Assembly (NCBI GenBank): GCA_002221725.1
Contig: NJFT01000369.1
Span: 1 to 22,442 of the forward strand
DNA length: 22,442 nucleotides
Source of the DNA: Scedosporium boydii
Lineage: Eukaryota; Ascomycota; Sordariomycetes; Microascales; Microascaceae
Direction of reading: 5' to 3'
This document shows positions 9,954-20,174 of the stretch, one piece after another (position 1 is the first letter of the stretch; every line of letters begins with the position of its first letter). Under the pieces are notes generated by a model, which was given only the letters and a program-made list of their open reading frames with translations, was not told the DNA's origin and did not search any database. A program made the translations under genes and the position numbers.

Positions 9954-10985
9954 TTAAGCGTCAAACTTGACGATCACTTTAGTACCGCTAACACCTTGGA
10001 TCAAAACGTCAACAGCCTCCTGCAACCCCTTCAACCCCCCGGTAAAAACCTTTGTCTGAAGCGGGACGAGTTTCCCATTAGCAACCGCCTGCGGCAAATA
10101 AGTATTGAACGCCCAGGCCAAAAGCTCTTGATTCTCCTCCTCGGATAGAACAGTCTGCCATGGCCGGTAGTCCCGAACAACGCCTCCCGGAAGAGTCTCG
10201 GGCTCGAAAGCAGGCAGCAGAGCCCACAGTTTATCTCCGCCTTGCGCGGCAACGACCCCGGCGGTGATAGCGGCCGTGCTCGGCAGCGAAATCGAGTCAA
10301 TGACAAAGTCGTAAGGGCCTGCGGCAATTAGTGCCTTGAGGAGGTCATCGCGGTCCTGCGTGTGGTCGATGATTTTGACGGCACCGAGCTTCGCGACGAG
10401 ATCCTTGTGTTTCGGGGAGGTGGTGCTGACGACGTCGTAGCCGGCCTGCGAGAGGTACTGCACCGTGAGGCTTCCGAAGCTGGAGGTCCCGCCGTAGATG
10501 AGGATCTTCTTTCCCTTCTTCGCCGGCGCATATGGTTTGGGGTCCGGCCTATCCAATCCCAGAACCACGTTGATGAGGCTAATCACTGTGCTGAGATTTC
10601 CAATCAAATTCAGGGCGACATCGAAATCCGCATCGGACGTAACCTTACCGGCGGTGACGTCCGGTGCGACGACGTATTCCTGGAACACCTTGTATTTGTC
10701 TTCCTCTGGAGGTGCGATGACCTTGGCTGCGACGACCTTGTCCCCGACCTTGAAACGGGAGACCTCGGGGCCGACGGCTGTGACCGTGCCGCCGTATGCC
10801 GAACCGAGAATGGCGGGGTACGGGATCGGGAAAATGGCGATCTTTGCGAGCTTAGCGTCTATGGGTATTAGACCAATCGCTTCATTCTTAATGAGAAGTT
10901 CGTGGGGCCCCGGCTGAGCGGTCTGGACTTCCTTGAACTGGAATGGGGCCTTGGCTTCCGGGACGATTGCGGCGATGTGGGACAT
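9954..10985 (-). CDS. Zinc-free MDR oxidoreductase (quinone/enoyl-reductase type, ToxD-like)
   Basis: Intronless, 343 residues, the usual length for medium-chain dehydrogenase/reductases. The N-terminal GroES-like domain (about 1-125) includes PGPHELLIKNEAIGL and the GSAYGGTVTAVG / FKVGDKV segments. The nucleotide-binding Rossmann part has KILIYGGTSSFGSLTVQ at about 169-185, the NADPH pyrophosphate loop in the quinone-reductase/enoyl-reductase style. A VIDSIS segment follows, and a substrate-domain tail ends in GTKVIVKFDA. The catalytic zinc Cys/His pair of true alcohol dehydrogenases is not seen, so a zinc-independent C=C or quinone reductase is likely. Fungal proteins of this type include stand-alone trans-enoyl reductases of polyketide pathways and many with unknown substrates. 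No polyketide synthase lies in this window, so that role is not supported here. Cytosolic, NADPH-dependent (inferred). Confidence 0.92.
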   Translation of the reverse strand: MSHIAAIVPEAKAPFQFKEVQTAQPGPHELLIKNEAIGLIPIDAKLAKIAIFPIPYPAILGSAYGGTVTAVGPEVSRFKVGDKVVAAKVIAPPEEDKYKVFQEYVVAPDVTAGKVTSDADFDVALNLIGNLSTVISLINVVLGLDRPDPKPYAPAKKGKKILIYGGTSSFGSLTVQYLSQAGYDVVSTTSPKHKDLVAKLGAVKIIDHTQDRDDLLKALIAAGPYDFVIDSISLPSTAAITAGVVAAQGGDKLWALLPAFEPETLPGGVVRDYRPWQTVLSEEENQELLAWAFNTYLPQAVANGKLVPLQTKVFTGGLKGLQEAVDVLIQGVSGTKVIVKFDA

Positions 10986-11116
10986 GATAAGAGTATGAGA
11001 TGTACGGTGCTGCTTTATAGATGATGATGTGGTAGAGATGAGACTAAGACTGAGATTGACAGAGGACTTGCTCGTTGAATGATAAAGTCAGTCATCCAAC
11101 AGTTGGCCTTCTCGAA

Positions 11117-11124
11117 TATTTATA
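11117..11124 (-). promoter_or_regulatory. Candidate TATA box for the MDR oxidoreductase
   Basis: TATAAATA on the minus strand, about 130 bases upstream of the start codon at 10985, in an AT-rich patch. A plausible core promoter element. Confidence 0.45.
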
Positions 11125-12108
11125 GATACTTAGGAATTGGCAGGAGCAGTTCAATTTTGAGAGCAACGGTAACGCGAGCACATCATCTACATTCTTGTTT
11201 GTATTAACCTACAATATCATGCAATACAACCTCCAACACATGGACAATGCTGCCGTGCCGTACACGGTGTCTAATATCCACGGTGCTTTCGATGATGGTT
11301 TCGTATCGCCCTCCGTGATGCGATTCTGACTTGCGTAATGGACCTTCGTTCGAGCCGATGTGATTTCTAAGCAGGAGTCCAGGGTCGCGCGAATACATGC
11401 CCAAGATGGTGTCATTCTCTGCTTCGCTCTGAGGTGTGGTGGGCGCCACGCCGCAAATTGCTAAGCTTGTTGCATGAGAGGGATGGGGAGTTTGTCAGTC
11501 ATCGGATATTGTGTGACTTGAGGTGCAGACGATGGGCCTAACTCCGATAGTGTCATTATTAAGTCCGTATTCTCCGAAGACGAGATCTCACTGCCTCTAG
11601 GTAACCATCGGTGTCGGGATTGCGAGGACCGACTCTGATTGACGTGTCGCACAAAGGTCGATAAGAGTATGAGCCACTTATCGAGGACGTCGGTTGGTAC
11701 GTGGTGTCTACTGCCTGGTTACGCTGAGTCTTGGGTTTCCATATCTCGACGACAAGGTCTTGGATTCGTAGGTCGTCTCGTGCTGGACGCGCCACGGAAA
11801 GTTAGATTCTCAGCAGAAATCACATCTACGTACATCTTTAGCCTCTGGAATCCATCAACTTCGTCAGCCCTAAAGAAGTCACTATGAACAGCAGGGCTAC
11901 ACGCAAAGTCATAGCACAGGAAGGCGTCGCCAGTATCCAGAGTTTCCAGACTCACAATCGACAAATCAGTTCTTCGTTAGCTTCAATCCATTTCAATCCA
12001 ACAGAGGAACAATTTATTATATTGCTTAGCTCATTCTGCAAGCAGGAGGAATGGCAGTTTCGTAAAAATCTTCGTCTCTCTAGAGTACTTTCCATTAACC
12101 CAACGATC
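11125..12108. other. Unassigned 1-kb spacer with coding-like fragments
   Basis: Lies between the oxidoreductase promoter and the 3' end of the Zn2Cys6 gene. On the minus strand, an 81-codon frame (11964-11719) and a frame ending at 11461 read like real protein in places. I could not join them with convincing splice sites or place them in a family. It may be a degenerate gene or chance; not called as a CDS. Confidence 0.35.
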
Positions 12109-13410
12109 TCAAGGAGGTCGCGCACTCGTCGGCAAAGTCTTCTCCACAGGTAACTGCAGCCCCGGGATACCCAACACCATCTGCCGAGCCGTCAAAATCT
12201 CCCCAGCCACGCTTCTCGTTCGATTAACCATCTCCGCCGCCGCCTCGTCTGTGAACCACGAAGTTCTCAGCTCGGAGCCACCCCGCGGCCTGCTTCGGTG
12301 CCAAGACCCAAGGACTTCCTGTAACTGATCAAACAACTGCGACGCCATGATTATGACAAGAAGCATATGCATCGCAATGGCAGACGGCGTAGGCGGCGCA
12401 AATGACCCGATACGAAGAGGTGGAAGACGAATGGTATTGCCATCCGATGTCACAGGGGTAAGACTATGCTGGATGCATCCGCGCATATGTGCAAAGATGA
12501 CCTCGTAGATGTCGAAGACACGGGTCGAGCACGATATGATGAGAAGAAGGGTGCCTTGATCTGGGACGAAGTCGGGGGTGGTTTGGCTGACGGACGGGTA
12601 GAGGATTCGGAGGGTGTCGATCAGGGATTGGGTCAGGCGGAAGGTTTCATCTATGGCGAAAATTCTCCCTGCTGCGGAGGGGGTTCTGTCGGTGCGAGAT
12701 GAGGATATGGGCGGGAGGGTGGTGTTGTGTTGGTACAGTTCGACGTTAAGGGTCGCTAGTTTTCGTACCATGTCGCCGATATTAGGAGTCTGATGGGTGA
12801 GTGTGGGTGTGTTTGAAGGGAGAGCTGGTAAGGTATGTTCGGTGTCCATTCCGACTGTGTCATGGGACACGGAAGGATGTGCAAGACTGGAAAATAAAAC
12901 AGGGGGTAAACCCGTCGGCTGAAAATTACATTTCGACGTGAAGGAGCCGAAACTATCGAAGTCCGCGCCGAACAAGGGCCATTCGGCGAGTGCGCCGTGG
13001 CCGACTTCGCTGGAGTCGAGAGGACATGGGTTCATCAAGCTTGGGTCTACCGCCTCGCCGCCGGTAAGGGCGTCTTCGATTTCGAGGTCAACATCCTCTT
13101 CAGTATCAGCCACTACAGCCTCTGGCTCTGATAGCGGCGTTGGTTGTTGTCTGGGAGCGACCATTCTGCGCTGACGCGGACTGAACACGCACCGCGCGTC
13201 CGCCCGAGCGCATCGCTGACAGCTTTCCTGGCCGTCTGGGTGCAGGCAGCGCAGTTTGTGAGCGTGGCATCGGTCGCATGCCAGCCGGATTTGCGGTTGG
13301 GACTCTCGCGTCATTGGATGGGGATATTGGGGACGAGGTGTGCAGATGGAATGAGGTGGTAAGGAGGTGGTGTGTAGATTCTGGAGCGAACGAGATCGTG
13401 TTTGTGCCAA
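12109..13410 (-). CDS. Zn2Cys6 (AflR-type) transcription factor
   Basis: Intronless open frame of 433 residues. The binuclear zinc cluster is at residues 45-74 (numbered from the ATG at 13410), with spacing C-x2-C-x6-C-x8-C-x2-C-x6-C and beginning RLACDRCHAHKLRC. It should bind CGG-containing DNA in the nucleus. The C-terminal half (about 255-400) carries the AflR-type regulatory domain pattern: a conserved hydrophobic block, LPPLRIGSF-PP, then MLLVIIMASQLFDQLQEVLGSW. Such factors are commonly pathway-specific activators of secondary-metabolite clusters. The start is uncertain: Met33 (13314) sits just before the zinc cluster (MTRESQPQIRLACDRC), and the first 32 residues look like 5' leader, so 401 residues is the likelier product. 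It is divergent from the MFS gene and shares its promoter with it. Confidence 0.93.
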   Translation of the reverse strand: MAQTRSRSLQNLHTTSLPPHSICTPRPQYPHPMTRESQPQIRLACDRCHAHKLRCLHPDGQESCQRCARADARCVFSPRQRRMVAPRQQPTPLSEPEAVVADTEEDVDLEIEDALTGGEAVDPSLMNPCPLDSSEVGHGALAEWPLFGADFDSFGSFTSKCNFQPTGLPPVLFSSLAHPSVSHDTVGMDTEHTLPALPSNTPTLTHQTPNIGDMVRKLATLNVELYQHNTTLPPISSSRTDRTPSAAGRIFAIDETFRLTQSLIDTLRILYPSVSQTTPDFVPDQGTLLLIISCSTRVFDIYEVIFAHMRGCIQHSLTPVTSDGNTIRLPPLRIGSFAPPTPSAIAMHMLLVIIMASQLFDQLQEVLGSWHRSRPRGGSELRTSWFTDEAAAEMVNRTRSVAGEILTARQMVLGIPGLQLPVEKTLPTSARPP

Positions 13411-13671
13411 GCTTAAAGTTTGGATTGACCAAAACGCCGATTCGGCGCAGCACGTTCGGCGTTATGAGAGCAGAGAAGGCAGCGTGTAATTAAAAGTTCA
13501 AGGGGCATGGAAACTACGATAATTTGTTGGCGAGTCGCCGAGGCAATCAATATATTTACAAAATATTCCGCTGCTTGAGTGTCCTTGAACTTCATCTCCT
13601 TCTTCTCTCATCCCATCGCTTCGCATCGCCATCTTGCACTCCTTGGACTCGTCTACAGTAGCACAGTAGCA
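13411..13671. promoter_or_regulatory. Divergent promoter, Zn2Cys6 regulator / MFS transporter
   Basis: A short shared spacer (261 nt, or 357 nt if the regulator starts at 13314). It contains the perfect palindrome CGCCGATTCGGCG (13435-13447), i.e. CCG-N3-CGG, and another TTCGGCG at 13455-13461. Inverted CGG triplets are the standard target layout of Zn2Cys6 factors, so an auto- or co-regulatory site for the neighbouring factor is plausible. Confidence 0.5.
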
Positions 13672-15119
13672 ATGACGAACGATAAGATGAAAGACCATTC
13701 TACAGCCATTGGGAACTACCCTGGTGAAGGAATCAATTATGGTTGCGACTATTCCGTGGATCAAAATGTGGTGGGAGAGCCGGCTGAGGGCAAGTTCGGC
13801 AAGGGCAAGTCGTGGAGATTTTGGGCCATCTTCCCAGCCCTCATGTTTACGACTTTGCTTTCGGCCATAGAAGTTACGGGTATGCGATGGAAGAAGTAAA
13901 TGGAATACCTCCCAAAATTGCTAACAACTGGGACCTAGTGATCTCCACCACGCTGCCTACCATCGTCCACGAACTTGGCATCAGAAACAACTACACTTGG
14001 ATAGTCAACGTCTATTTACTGACAAGGTATGTCCGGACCTAATTGAATGCTAATCATGGATAATAAAGAACTCCTGGACTAACTGAATCATAGTACCGCC
14101 TTTCTCCCCGTCATCGGCCAACTCGCCGACTCTTGGGGCCGCCGCTGGCTCATGATCGGCAGCGTTGCCATCTTCACCCTCGGCAGCGGCATCTCCGGCG
14201 GCGCCAATAGCGCCACCGTCCTCATCGCCGGACGCGCCGTCCAGGGTCTCGGAAGCGGCGGGTTCAACATGCTCATCGATCTCATCATATGCGACCTCGT
14301 CCCTCTGCGTGAGCGGGGCAAGTTCATCGGGCTCGTGAATGCGTTCTTCGCGATTGGTCTCTTCGCCGGGCCGTTTATCGGCGGCACTATTATCGAGAAT
14401 ACAAGTTGGCGATGGGTGTTCTGGATTAGCTTGCCGATTGGAGGTGTTGCGCTGCTGATGCTGTTGGCCTTTCTGCGAGTGAACTATGTCCAGGCGCCGT
14501 TCAAGGAGAAGATGAAGCGCGTCGATTATCTGGGTAGTGTCATGGTATTGGGTTCCACGACTTCTATCTTGTATGCCCTTACATACGCCGGGACAGACTA
14601 TGAATGGTCAGACGCGCGGGTTCTCGCTCCACTGATCATTGGAGTCCTTGGCTTGACCGCTTTCCATGCTTACGAAGCCTCTCGGTTCTGCGCGTATCCT
14701 ACGATACCTCCGCACTTATTCGCCAATCGAACCTCGTCAATCGCATTCCTCATCACATTCATACACTCCCTCATGACGCTCTGGGCCCTCTACTTCCTCC
14801 CGGTCTACTTTCAGGCCATCCAGCTCGCTACGCCCAGCCAATCCGGCGTGCGGATCCTGCTGTGAGGGCTGCTCTGGACAATGGGAATGCATATGCCTTC
14901 GCGGCTCGGGATTTCGTCTTGTCGTTTCCAGAGGGGGTTCAATCGAGTGTCGTGGAGGTTTATGCAATCGCTTTGAGGTTGGCTTGGATTATTTCGGCCG
15001 CGATCACGGGTGCTACCGGGATATTTACATTATTTGAGGTTGATATTCCGCTGCGGGCGTCGTTGAGGTCTGAGTTTGGTATTAAAGAGCCAAAGAGGGA
15101 GGCGAAGAGTGAGGCTTAA
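13672..15119 (+). pseudogene. MFS drug/H+ antiporter-type transporter, internally deleted
   Basis: Exons 13672-13879, 13939-14026 and 14094-14865 join in frame (GT...AG, branch GCTAAC in the first intron) and encode 355 residues up to a TGA at 14863. MFS motif A (GQLADSWGRR, about 107-116), the RAVQGLGSGG loop (146-155) and the antiporter motif C (GLFAGPFIGG) are intact, as are the first eight or so membrane helices. The frame stops just after SQSGVRIL. From about 14850 to the TAA at 15119, another frame gives the family's normal C-terminal end: DPAVRAALDNGNAY, a last helix, then FEVDIPLR. The roughly 110-140 residues that normally lie between these blocks are absent from the DNA, and the two parts are out of frame. 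Likely a pseudogene, or a truncated protein that cannot transport. The true start could be the in-frame ATG at 13579, but 13672 suits the family better. Confidence 0.82.
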
Positions 15120-15235
15120 TCTATATTACGAGCGGTTGAGTGGGAAAAATCGTTTAGTATGTATCATACTCTTTCATTTGTACTAAATAAAGTCAAACTA
15201 ATGGGCCAGCCGGCTGAGCCACCATATCTAGGCTG

Positions 15236-16852
15236 TCATCGATGAACGGCTTCCGTTGCTCTTAACGCTCCAACGACTGCCAGAGAGATGAGCGGTGTCA
15301 CGGCATAGGCAAACTAAATCAATGTTAGAAAGTGGCAGAGAAGCGATCATTTGTGAAAGAGACGTTACCGTTAGGAGCTTTGCAATTGACATTCTCGTCT
15401 TTTCCTGAATGTGGCTGACATCGGCGAGCGCTATGAGCTTCATGGCCGGGGGTCCGACGGGCAAAATCATCATGGCGAACCAAACGGCTCTATCACTTGG
15501 CAGGAGATTAGTGTAGCAGGCTAGGGCCCAAACGATGGGGATGCTGAGTCTGTAGAACCCCTTAGCGTGAAAAAGAAAATCACAAGAATCATCGGGCTTT
15601 ATAAAAGAAGGAACCTACAGTGGCATAACGATGAACCTGGTCACAATAACGTAGACAGCAGCTCCCCAAGGGACATCTCCTGAGTTTACTCCCTTCTTCA
15701 TGGACTGAAGACTGAGGCTCAACTCAACCCCAACAACAATGACTTGCAGCGTGACGAAGAGCTCGCCCACATTCCTGAGGTCAATGGTGAGCCACGCATT
15801 AAAGTAGCCACCTTCCTGCATGGGGCTGAAGAAGAGTCGATGCAGAGCAGGAACCAGGCCGATGATGGCCCCGAGCAGGGCCCCGATGGCGGTAGGCGTA
15901 ACGAAGGATCGGGCGACGTGAAGTAGTTTTTTTACTGGCTCGGGGAGAGGTTCGATGAGTTTGGAAGCTCTTTCGGAGACGCGTTGTTTCGTCGACCGCT
16001 CCCACCGAATGAAATTTTCGGGTAGTAGCGGAGTCGTCTCCCCGTCGTGGTCTTCTCCATTCGGGTAACTGGGCGATCCGTTCTCAGAGTCGACGACACG
16101 TCGGCTCTGTCCCGAGTTCTCCCCAGGGTCTTCTCCCTCGCCGTGAGCCTCTTCGTCGTTGGAATCCACGGAGCCCTTTCCGCACATGCCCAGTGCCCTT
16201 TCCCTCAGCCTCCGCAAATTCGAATAGGGGAATCCATCCTCTGAGAAGCCCTGTTCCGCCGGTTTTCCAGTACCAAAGGTGAAAATGTTATTGACGACGG
16301 CGTAGACGAGGAGGTACGATCTGAGCTTTTCCATCGAATGTTTCCCCTCTGCAACGATGGATCTGAGCGCTCCGGTGCTTTCCAGTGACTGAATCAAGAA
16401 TAGAGGGAGGGATGTGGTGTTGTTGAAAACGACGGTTGCCACTGTCCAGCGCGGAAGGTTAAACAACACTGCGACGGCTCGAGCGACGAAGATGGCAATG
16501 GTACAATACAGCGTAGCCCAGACTAACAATTTAAGTCATCCAAGTAAGGCTTTAGTCTCCCGGTTGTTGAAGGGAGTTTCCGCAACTTACTCAGAATGGG
16601 AAAGTATCTCGGTGCGGTTTCAATGTGTAGCTCTGATCCGAGGTTGGCAATCAGCAGAGAGGGAAGAAAGATGTTGACGCAAAGCTGCGAGATGTGCTTC
16701 GCTGACTCGGGCGTCACCAGATCGAACTGAGCTGCTGCGACTCCTACGCCAATTGTCACTAGCACAGAGGCGGCGGCCTGGAGCGCGCTCAAGAAGGTCA
16801 CCACGAAGCTTGAGGGTATCGCGGCGGCTTCACTTGTTGCGTGAGCCAGCAT
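15236..16852 (-). CDS. Auxin efflux carrier (AEC) family membrane transporter, four exons
   Basis: Predicted 474-residue membrane protein of the AEC/Mem_trans family. Exons on the minus strand are 16852-16591, 16522-15619, 15549-15369 and 15313-15236; introns of 68, 69 and 55 nt; frames agree throughout. The N-terminal half has about five hydrophobic helices, including the family's conserved FNNTTSLPLFLIQSL at about 120-134. A long charged, acidic loop (about 175-300) follows, then the C-terminal helix bundle with FVTPTAIGALLGAIIG, VIVVGVELSLSL and FAMMILPVGPPAMKLI, ending at ALRATEAVHR. Fungal members sit in ER or plasma membrane and their substrates are mostly unknown; an auxin role should not be assumed. 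Convergent with the broken MFS gene (117-nt gap), divergent from the F-box gene. Confidence 0.92.
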
Positions 16853-17928
16853 GCTTCAGGTGCTGCTTCGCGGAGAAAGAGGTCGAAACTTGCCAGGATG
16901 TGATCACGCGACGAGTTCCTTTCCCCAGATCTTTCACCGAAGCATAACCCTCATGTCACGTTGTCAGACTAGTTCCGTCTCGAATAGAGTTGAGAGCGAG
17001 ACCCGGTTGGCCTACCCAAATCGGGTAAGGAGTCAAACTTTTGATTTCAACTAGTTTTATTGGATCGATTGATGCCCATACCTGGTGCATGATGTCATTG
17101 TAGCCTTGGACATTCATCCGCCCTAGAGTATCGAGATACACTCCGTTTCTACCGAAGCGCGATGTAGAACTCTGCGTCTTTTGCTGGGCGCGGACAAGAC
17201 AAACCCGCTGGCTGAAGGACCCTGACATCCCTCCGAGTCAAGACGTACTGACGGCGGAGTGATAGATGGCATAGGCTTCTCCCAAAAGATGGTCATGCTG
17301 CGCCGCCATTGGCCTTTATGCTGGACATAAATGCTGCCCCCATGCGTGTCTCAAGCTAATCTATAGATACGCTACATCCTCCTAATCGATTTCTCTTTGG
17401 ACCATCGGACTGGCCGTTGTTGTTCCCTGTACCATATTCCCTGTAGTTTGTTGTTCCTTTGGAAACAGTTGCCTCGTTGATTCTGTGAACAGGTACCGAT
17501 GATCCTAACAAACTCTTCCGCAGTCGACGACGACGCTGCGGCATACGAGTCTTGGGTTTCCGTCTCGGTCAATCGTTGATCCACTCGATTCTCTCTTCCC
17601 CGTGACCCTGTCTTCATGCAGGTTTAGCCTGGGGCGGGCTTGGACTCGTCTAACTGTAAAGAGCGATCTGCCGAAGCCGCTCTATCAAAGCCTGGAATCT
17701 CGGGCAGGAAACATGGAAATTGCTTCAAAATTTTTGTCCAATTCGGAAGCTGCTGCGATTTCCCCCAAAACAGAACAGCTGAGAAACAATCCCCTTTTTT
17801 TTTTTTTTTTTTTTTTTGAGAAACAGTTGTTTTGATAGGATCCCTCCCATCTAGTGACACTGGAATGACCGGAGTCCTTTCGCATAGCCACATTTTCGCC
17901 ACCTTTCTCTAGAGTTGGCGTCGCTGGG
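16853..17928. other. Divergent spacer, AEC transporter / F-box gene
   Basis: A 1.08-kb spacer with both promoters. It contains a 23-base T run at 17795-17817, about 110 bases before the F-box ATG, and an ATTGG (reverse CCAAT) near 17307. On the minus strand, 17617-17356 can be read as a two-exon small protein (donor GTACCT, acceptor CTACAG), but with no recognisable domain; not called. Confidence 0.45.
17795..17817 (+). repeat. Homopolymer T tract (23 bases)
   Basis: An uninterrupted T run directly after CCCC. It could be a promoter nucleosome-depleting tract or the reverse of an old poly(A) tail. No target-site duplication or retro-gene next to it is evident. Confidence 0.8.
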
Positions 17929-19815
17929 ATGGCGTCTCCCCATGTAGAAAAGGCAACGACTGCCAGAGGCAGCGAGGCCCTCGACACCGCTTACAATGCT
18001 CTTCGAGCCGTGAACGAGTTGCTGGGGGATGTGGCCGACGAAGAGTGGGATTTAACGACTGCGAGGACCCTCTTCTCGCTCCCTCGATCTGAATCATCGG
18101 ATCACATCCCTAAGGATGAGGGTAAAGAGCACCTAGCCTTCGACACAAGCGGATCCGGTTGGATCAAGGTTGAAGGCCATAATTTCGGGGTCAAGATGGT
18201 GGACAACATCGACCAAGAGCTGGAGAAAACGCGGGCCTCACGGACTAAACTGGATGGTATCCGAAGTGCTCTTCGATCTTGTATCGACGAGATATCGCGT
18301 CCGTATTTGAGAAAGTTAAACGTCCTGGACCTGCCCGACGAGATTCTCCTCATGATCTTCGAGCATGTGGAAGGCCTCAACCTTATACTGCCCTATCATT
18401 ACTTATATGGACTTGGCAGAAAGGATATCAAGAACATTCGCCTAGTCTGTCGACGGTTTTGCAACGTTAGCTCGCAGTTGCTCGTCCGTCTTGTGCGCGT
18501 CCTTCCCGAAGAATCATCACTTGCGCGCCTAGAGGAGATTTCTCGCCATCCTACTATCTCAAAGGGTGTTCTCATCATCCAAGTTGTCCTTCATCTTTAC
18601 AGCGTCTCGTTCACCGACTTCGATTGGTTCGTTTCGTACCCAGCAGACATGTTTGAAGAGCAACTCCGCATGATTGAGCGAACATCGGCCAGGGAAACTC
18701 CCAGGATCCCGAAGCAGAGAGCATCAGAGATGATTTCGATCGGATCGGCAGTTGTCCAGATACTTCGTCGACTTGTGTTAACAAATCCTGAACATGGTGA
18801 ACACTTTGAGGACGACGAATGTCATCAGGCACGTCTACGTGACCTCCACTCAGAGTATCTGAACCTCCTGGAAAAGCAACAGTCCCTACTGTATGGCGGG
18901 AAATTCTCCCACACCATGGGCTCTGTGATCGCAAGGATGCCGGTCGCACGGACGCTCGCGTTTAACGATACAGACTTTTCACTCTCGTGTATTAACGAGA
19001 TGACGATGAGAGATGAGTTCAAGGACGAGGCCGATGTCTGGAGCGAACTATACAGTCACCTCCTCCTGCCGATCACTGGTTATCATGCGAAGACACGGAG
19101 CCTCAGTTTGCCAGACTATGAATGTATTCCTGATATGATAGATTCTGTCCAAGGTCTCTGCCCATCACTCAGCAGTATCAAAATAGAACTGGCGACTCTT
19201 GGAGTTCCTGGCAGCCTGGTGCCATACCCAGAGATTCTACCAGAGTTCTCATCCGGGCTACAGCGCCTGGTAGAGTTTGAATTTGTGTGCGAGGACTCTC
19301 CCAACGAGCAAGATGCTGCTGATCTCAACGAATTCCTGTCTGCCTGCCTGGACACATCTAGCCTCCAAAAGCTCCACTTACAGATACGTGGTAGAGAGAA
19401 CGAGGAGACCGAAGCAACAAGAATAGATGTGGGGCGAATCATGGGGTCGAGGGTGCGAGATAATCTGAAGGAAATATTCTTGGGGCAAGTCGCAGTGGAT
19501 TACTCTGGCATGGTTCGCCTCATCAACCAGCTACCGCAATCGATGAGGTACCTGGCCCCAAGTGAGGTCCGCTTGCATGGCGGTACCTGGAAAGACGCTC
19601 TAGATGCACTCCGGAAAAAGAAATATGATTATTTTAGCCTAAGCGACCCGCAGGGTGCTGAATGTGACGACATGGCACGCGAAGACTACGAAAAGATATT
19701 TGGCAAGAAAAACTGGAACAGCCGCTCCCTGGCCGAGCTTTACATCATGAACCGGATCCCGGAGCAACGCAATCCCCTACAGGCTCTTGAGGACGGGATC
19801 TGGATGACGGATTAA
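17929..19815 (+). CDS. F-box domain protein
   Basis: Intronless, 628 residues. After a variable N-terminus (1-125) with a possible coiled-coil stretch (IDQELEKTRASRTKLDGIRSAL, given here only as positions about 94-115), an F-box lies at about 131-186. It opens LDLPDEILLMIFEHV and closes IRLVCRRFCNVSSQLL, the standard Leu-Pro and Leu-Val-Cys-Arg-Arg-Phe landmarks. The remaining 440 residues have regularly spaced leucines (for example SLQKLHLQIRG near 485) that suggest a leucine-rich or solenoid substrate-binding part, but no clear repeat family. By family knowledge it would bind Skp1 and act as the substrate receptor of an SCF ubiquitin ligase. The target is unknown. Pezizomycotina carry many such fast-diverging genes. 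The ATG at 17929 opens the frame, and no better start is seen. Confidence 0.88.
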   Translation: MASPHVEKATTARGSEALDTAYNALRAVNELLGDVADEEWDLTTARTLFSLPRSESSDHIPKDEGKEHLAFDTSGSGWIKVEGHNFGVKMVDNIDQELEKTRASRTKLDGIRSALRSCIDEISRPYLRKLNVLDLPDEILLMIFEHVEGLNLILPYHYLYGLGRKDIKNIRLVCRRFCNVSSQLLVRLVRVLPEESSLARLEEISRHPTISKGVLIIQVVLHLYSVSFTDFDWFVSYPADMFEEQLRMIERTSARETPRIPKQRASEMISIGSAVVQILRRLVLTNPEHGEHFEDDECHQARLRDLHSEYLNLLEKQQSLLYGGKFSHTMGSVIARMPVARTLAFNDTDFSLSCINEMTMRDEFKDEADVWSELYSHLLLPITGYHAKTRSLSLPDYECIPDMIDSVQGLCPSLSSIKIELATLGVPGSLVPYPEILPEFSSGLQRLVEFEFVCEDSPNEQDAADLNEFLSACLDTSSLQKLHLQIRGRENEETEATRIDVGRIMGSRVRDNLKEIFLGQVAVDYSGMVRLINQLPQSMRYLAPSEVRLHGGTWKDALDALRKKKYDYFSLSDPQGAECDDMAREDYEKIFGKKNWNSRSLAELYIMNRIPEQRNPLQALEDGIWMTD

Positions 19816-20174
19816 ATAAAAACGTCGCCAAGCCGGTCGGAGAGCGCAACCCTTGGTGATGGTGATGGACTCTTTTTTTTTTTTCCGGCAGCAACTAGCT
19901 CACTGCGTCTTGGGGCCGGGAATAAAAGAAATTCTCTGTAGGGAATATAGATACCTCAAAGACGATTTGGGGGGGTTCAGTTGTTCCGTCGACGCCAGCG
20001 GTTGGGCGACAGAACAAGACGTGACGCCCGAACCAGCACTTCTAAAAGATTATAGAGGACACGCAACAGTTGCGAATCACACCAGCGTCCAATGGCAAAT
20101 TGAGCTTTTCTGGCAATAACGTGCTTATATCAAGGCCTAGGACAATGAACCCAATTTCCATATCCGCCCGTATT
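19816..20174. other. 3' flank of F-box gene, nothing recognised
   Basis: Contains a GATGGT triplet repeat just before a T12 run (19873-19884). No coding or RNA feature supported. Confidence 0.5.

Noticed and set aside
9954..10985. Trans-enoyl reductase partner of a polyketide synthase
   Set aside because: The MDR fold fits, but no polyketide synthase is in the window, so only the general oxidoreductase call is kept.
16956..17228. 90-codon minus-strand open frame
   Set aside because: Nothing recognisable, and no intron or start context that would support a gene.
17356..17617. Possible small two-exon minus-strand gene
   Set aside because: A donor and an acceptor exist, but the joined product (about 59 residues) has no domain and no support beyond the open frame.
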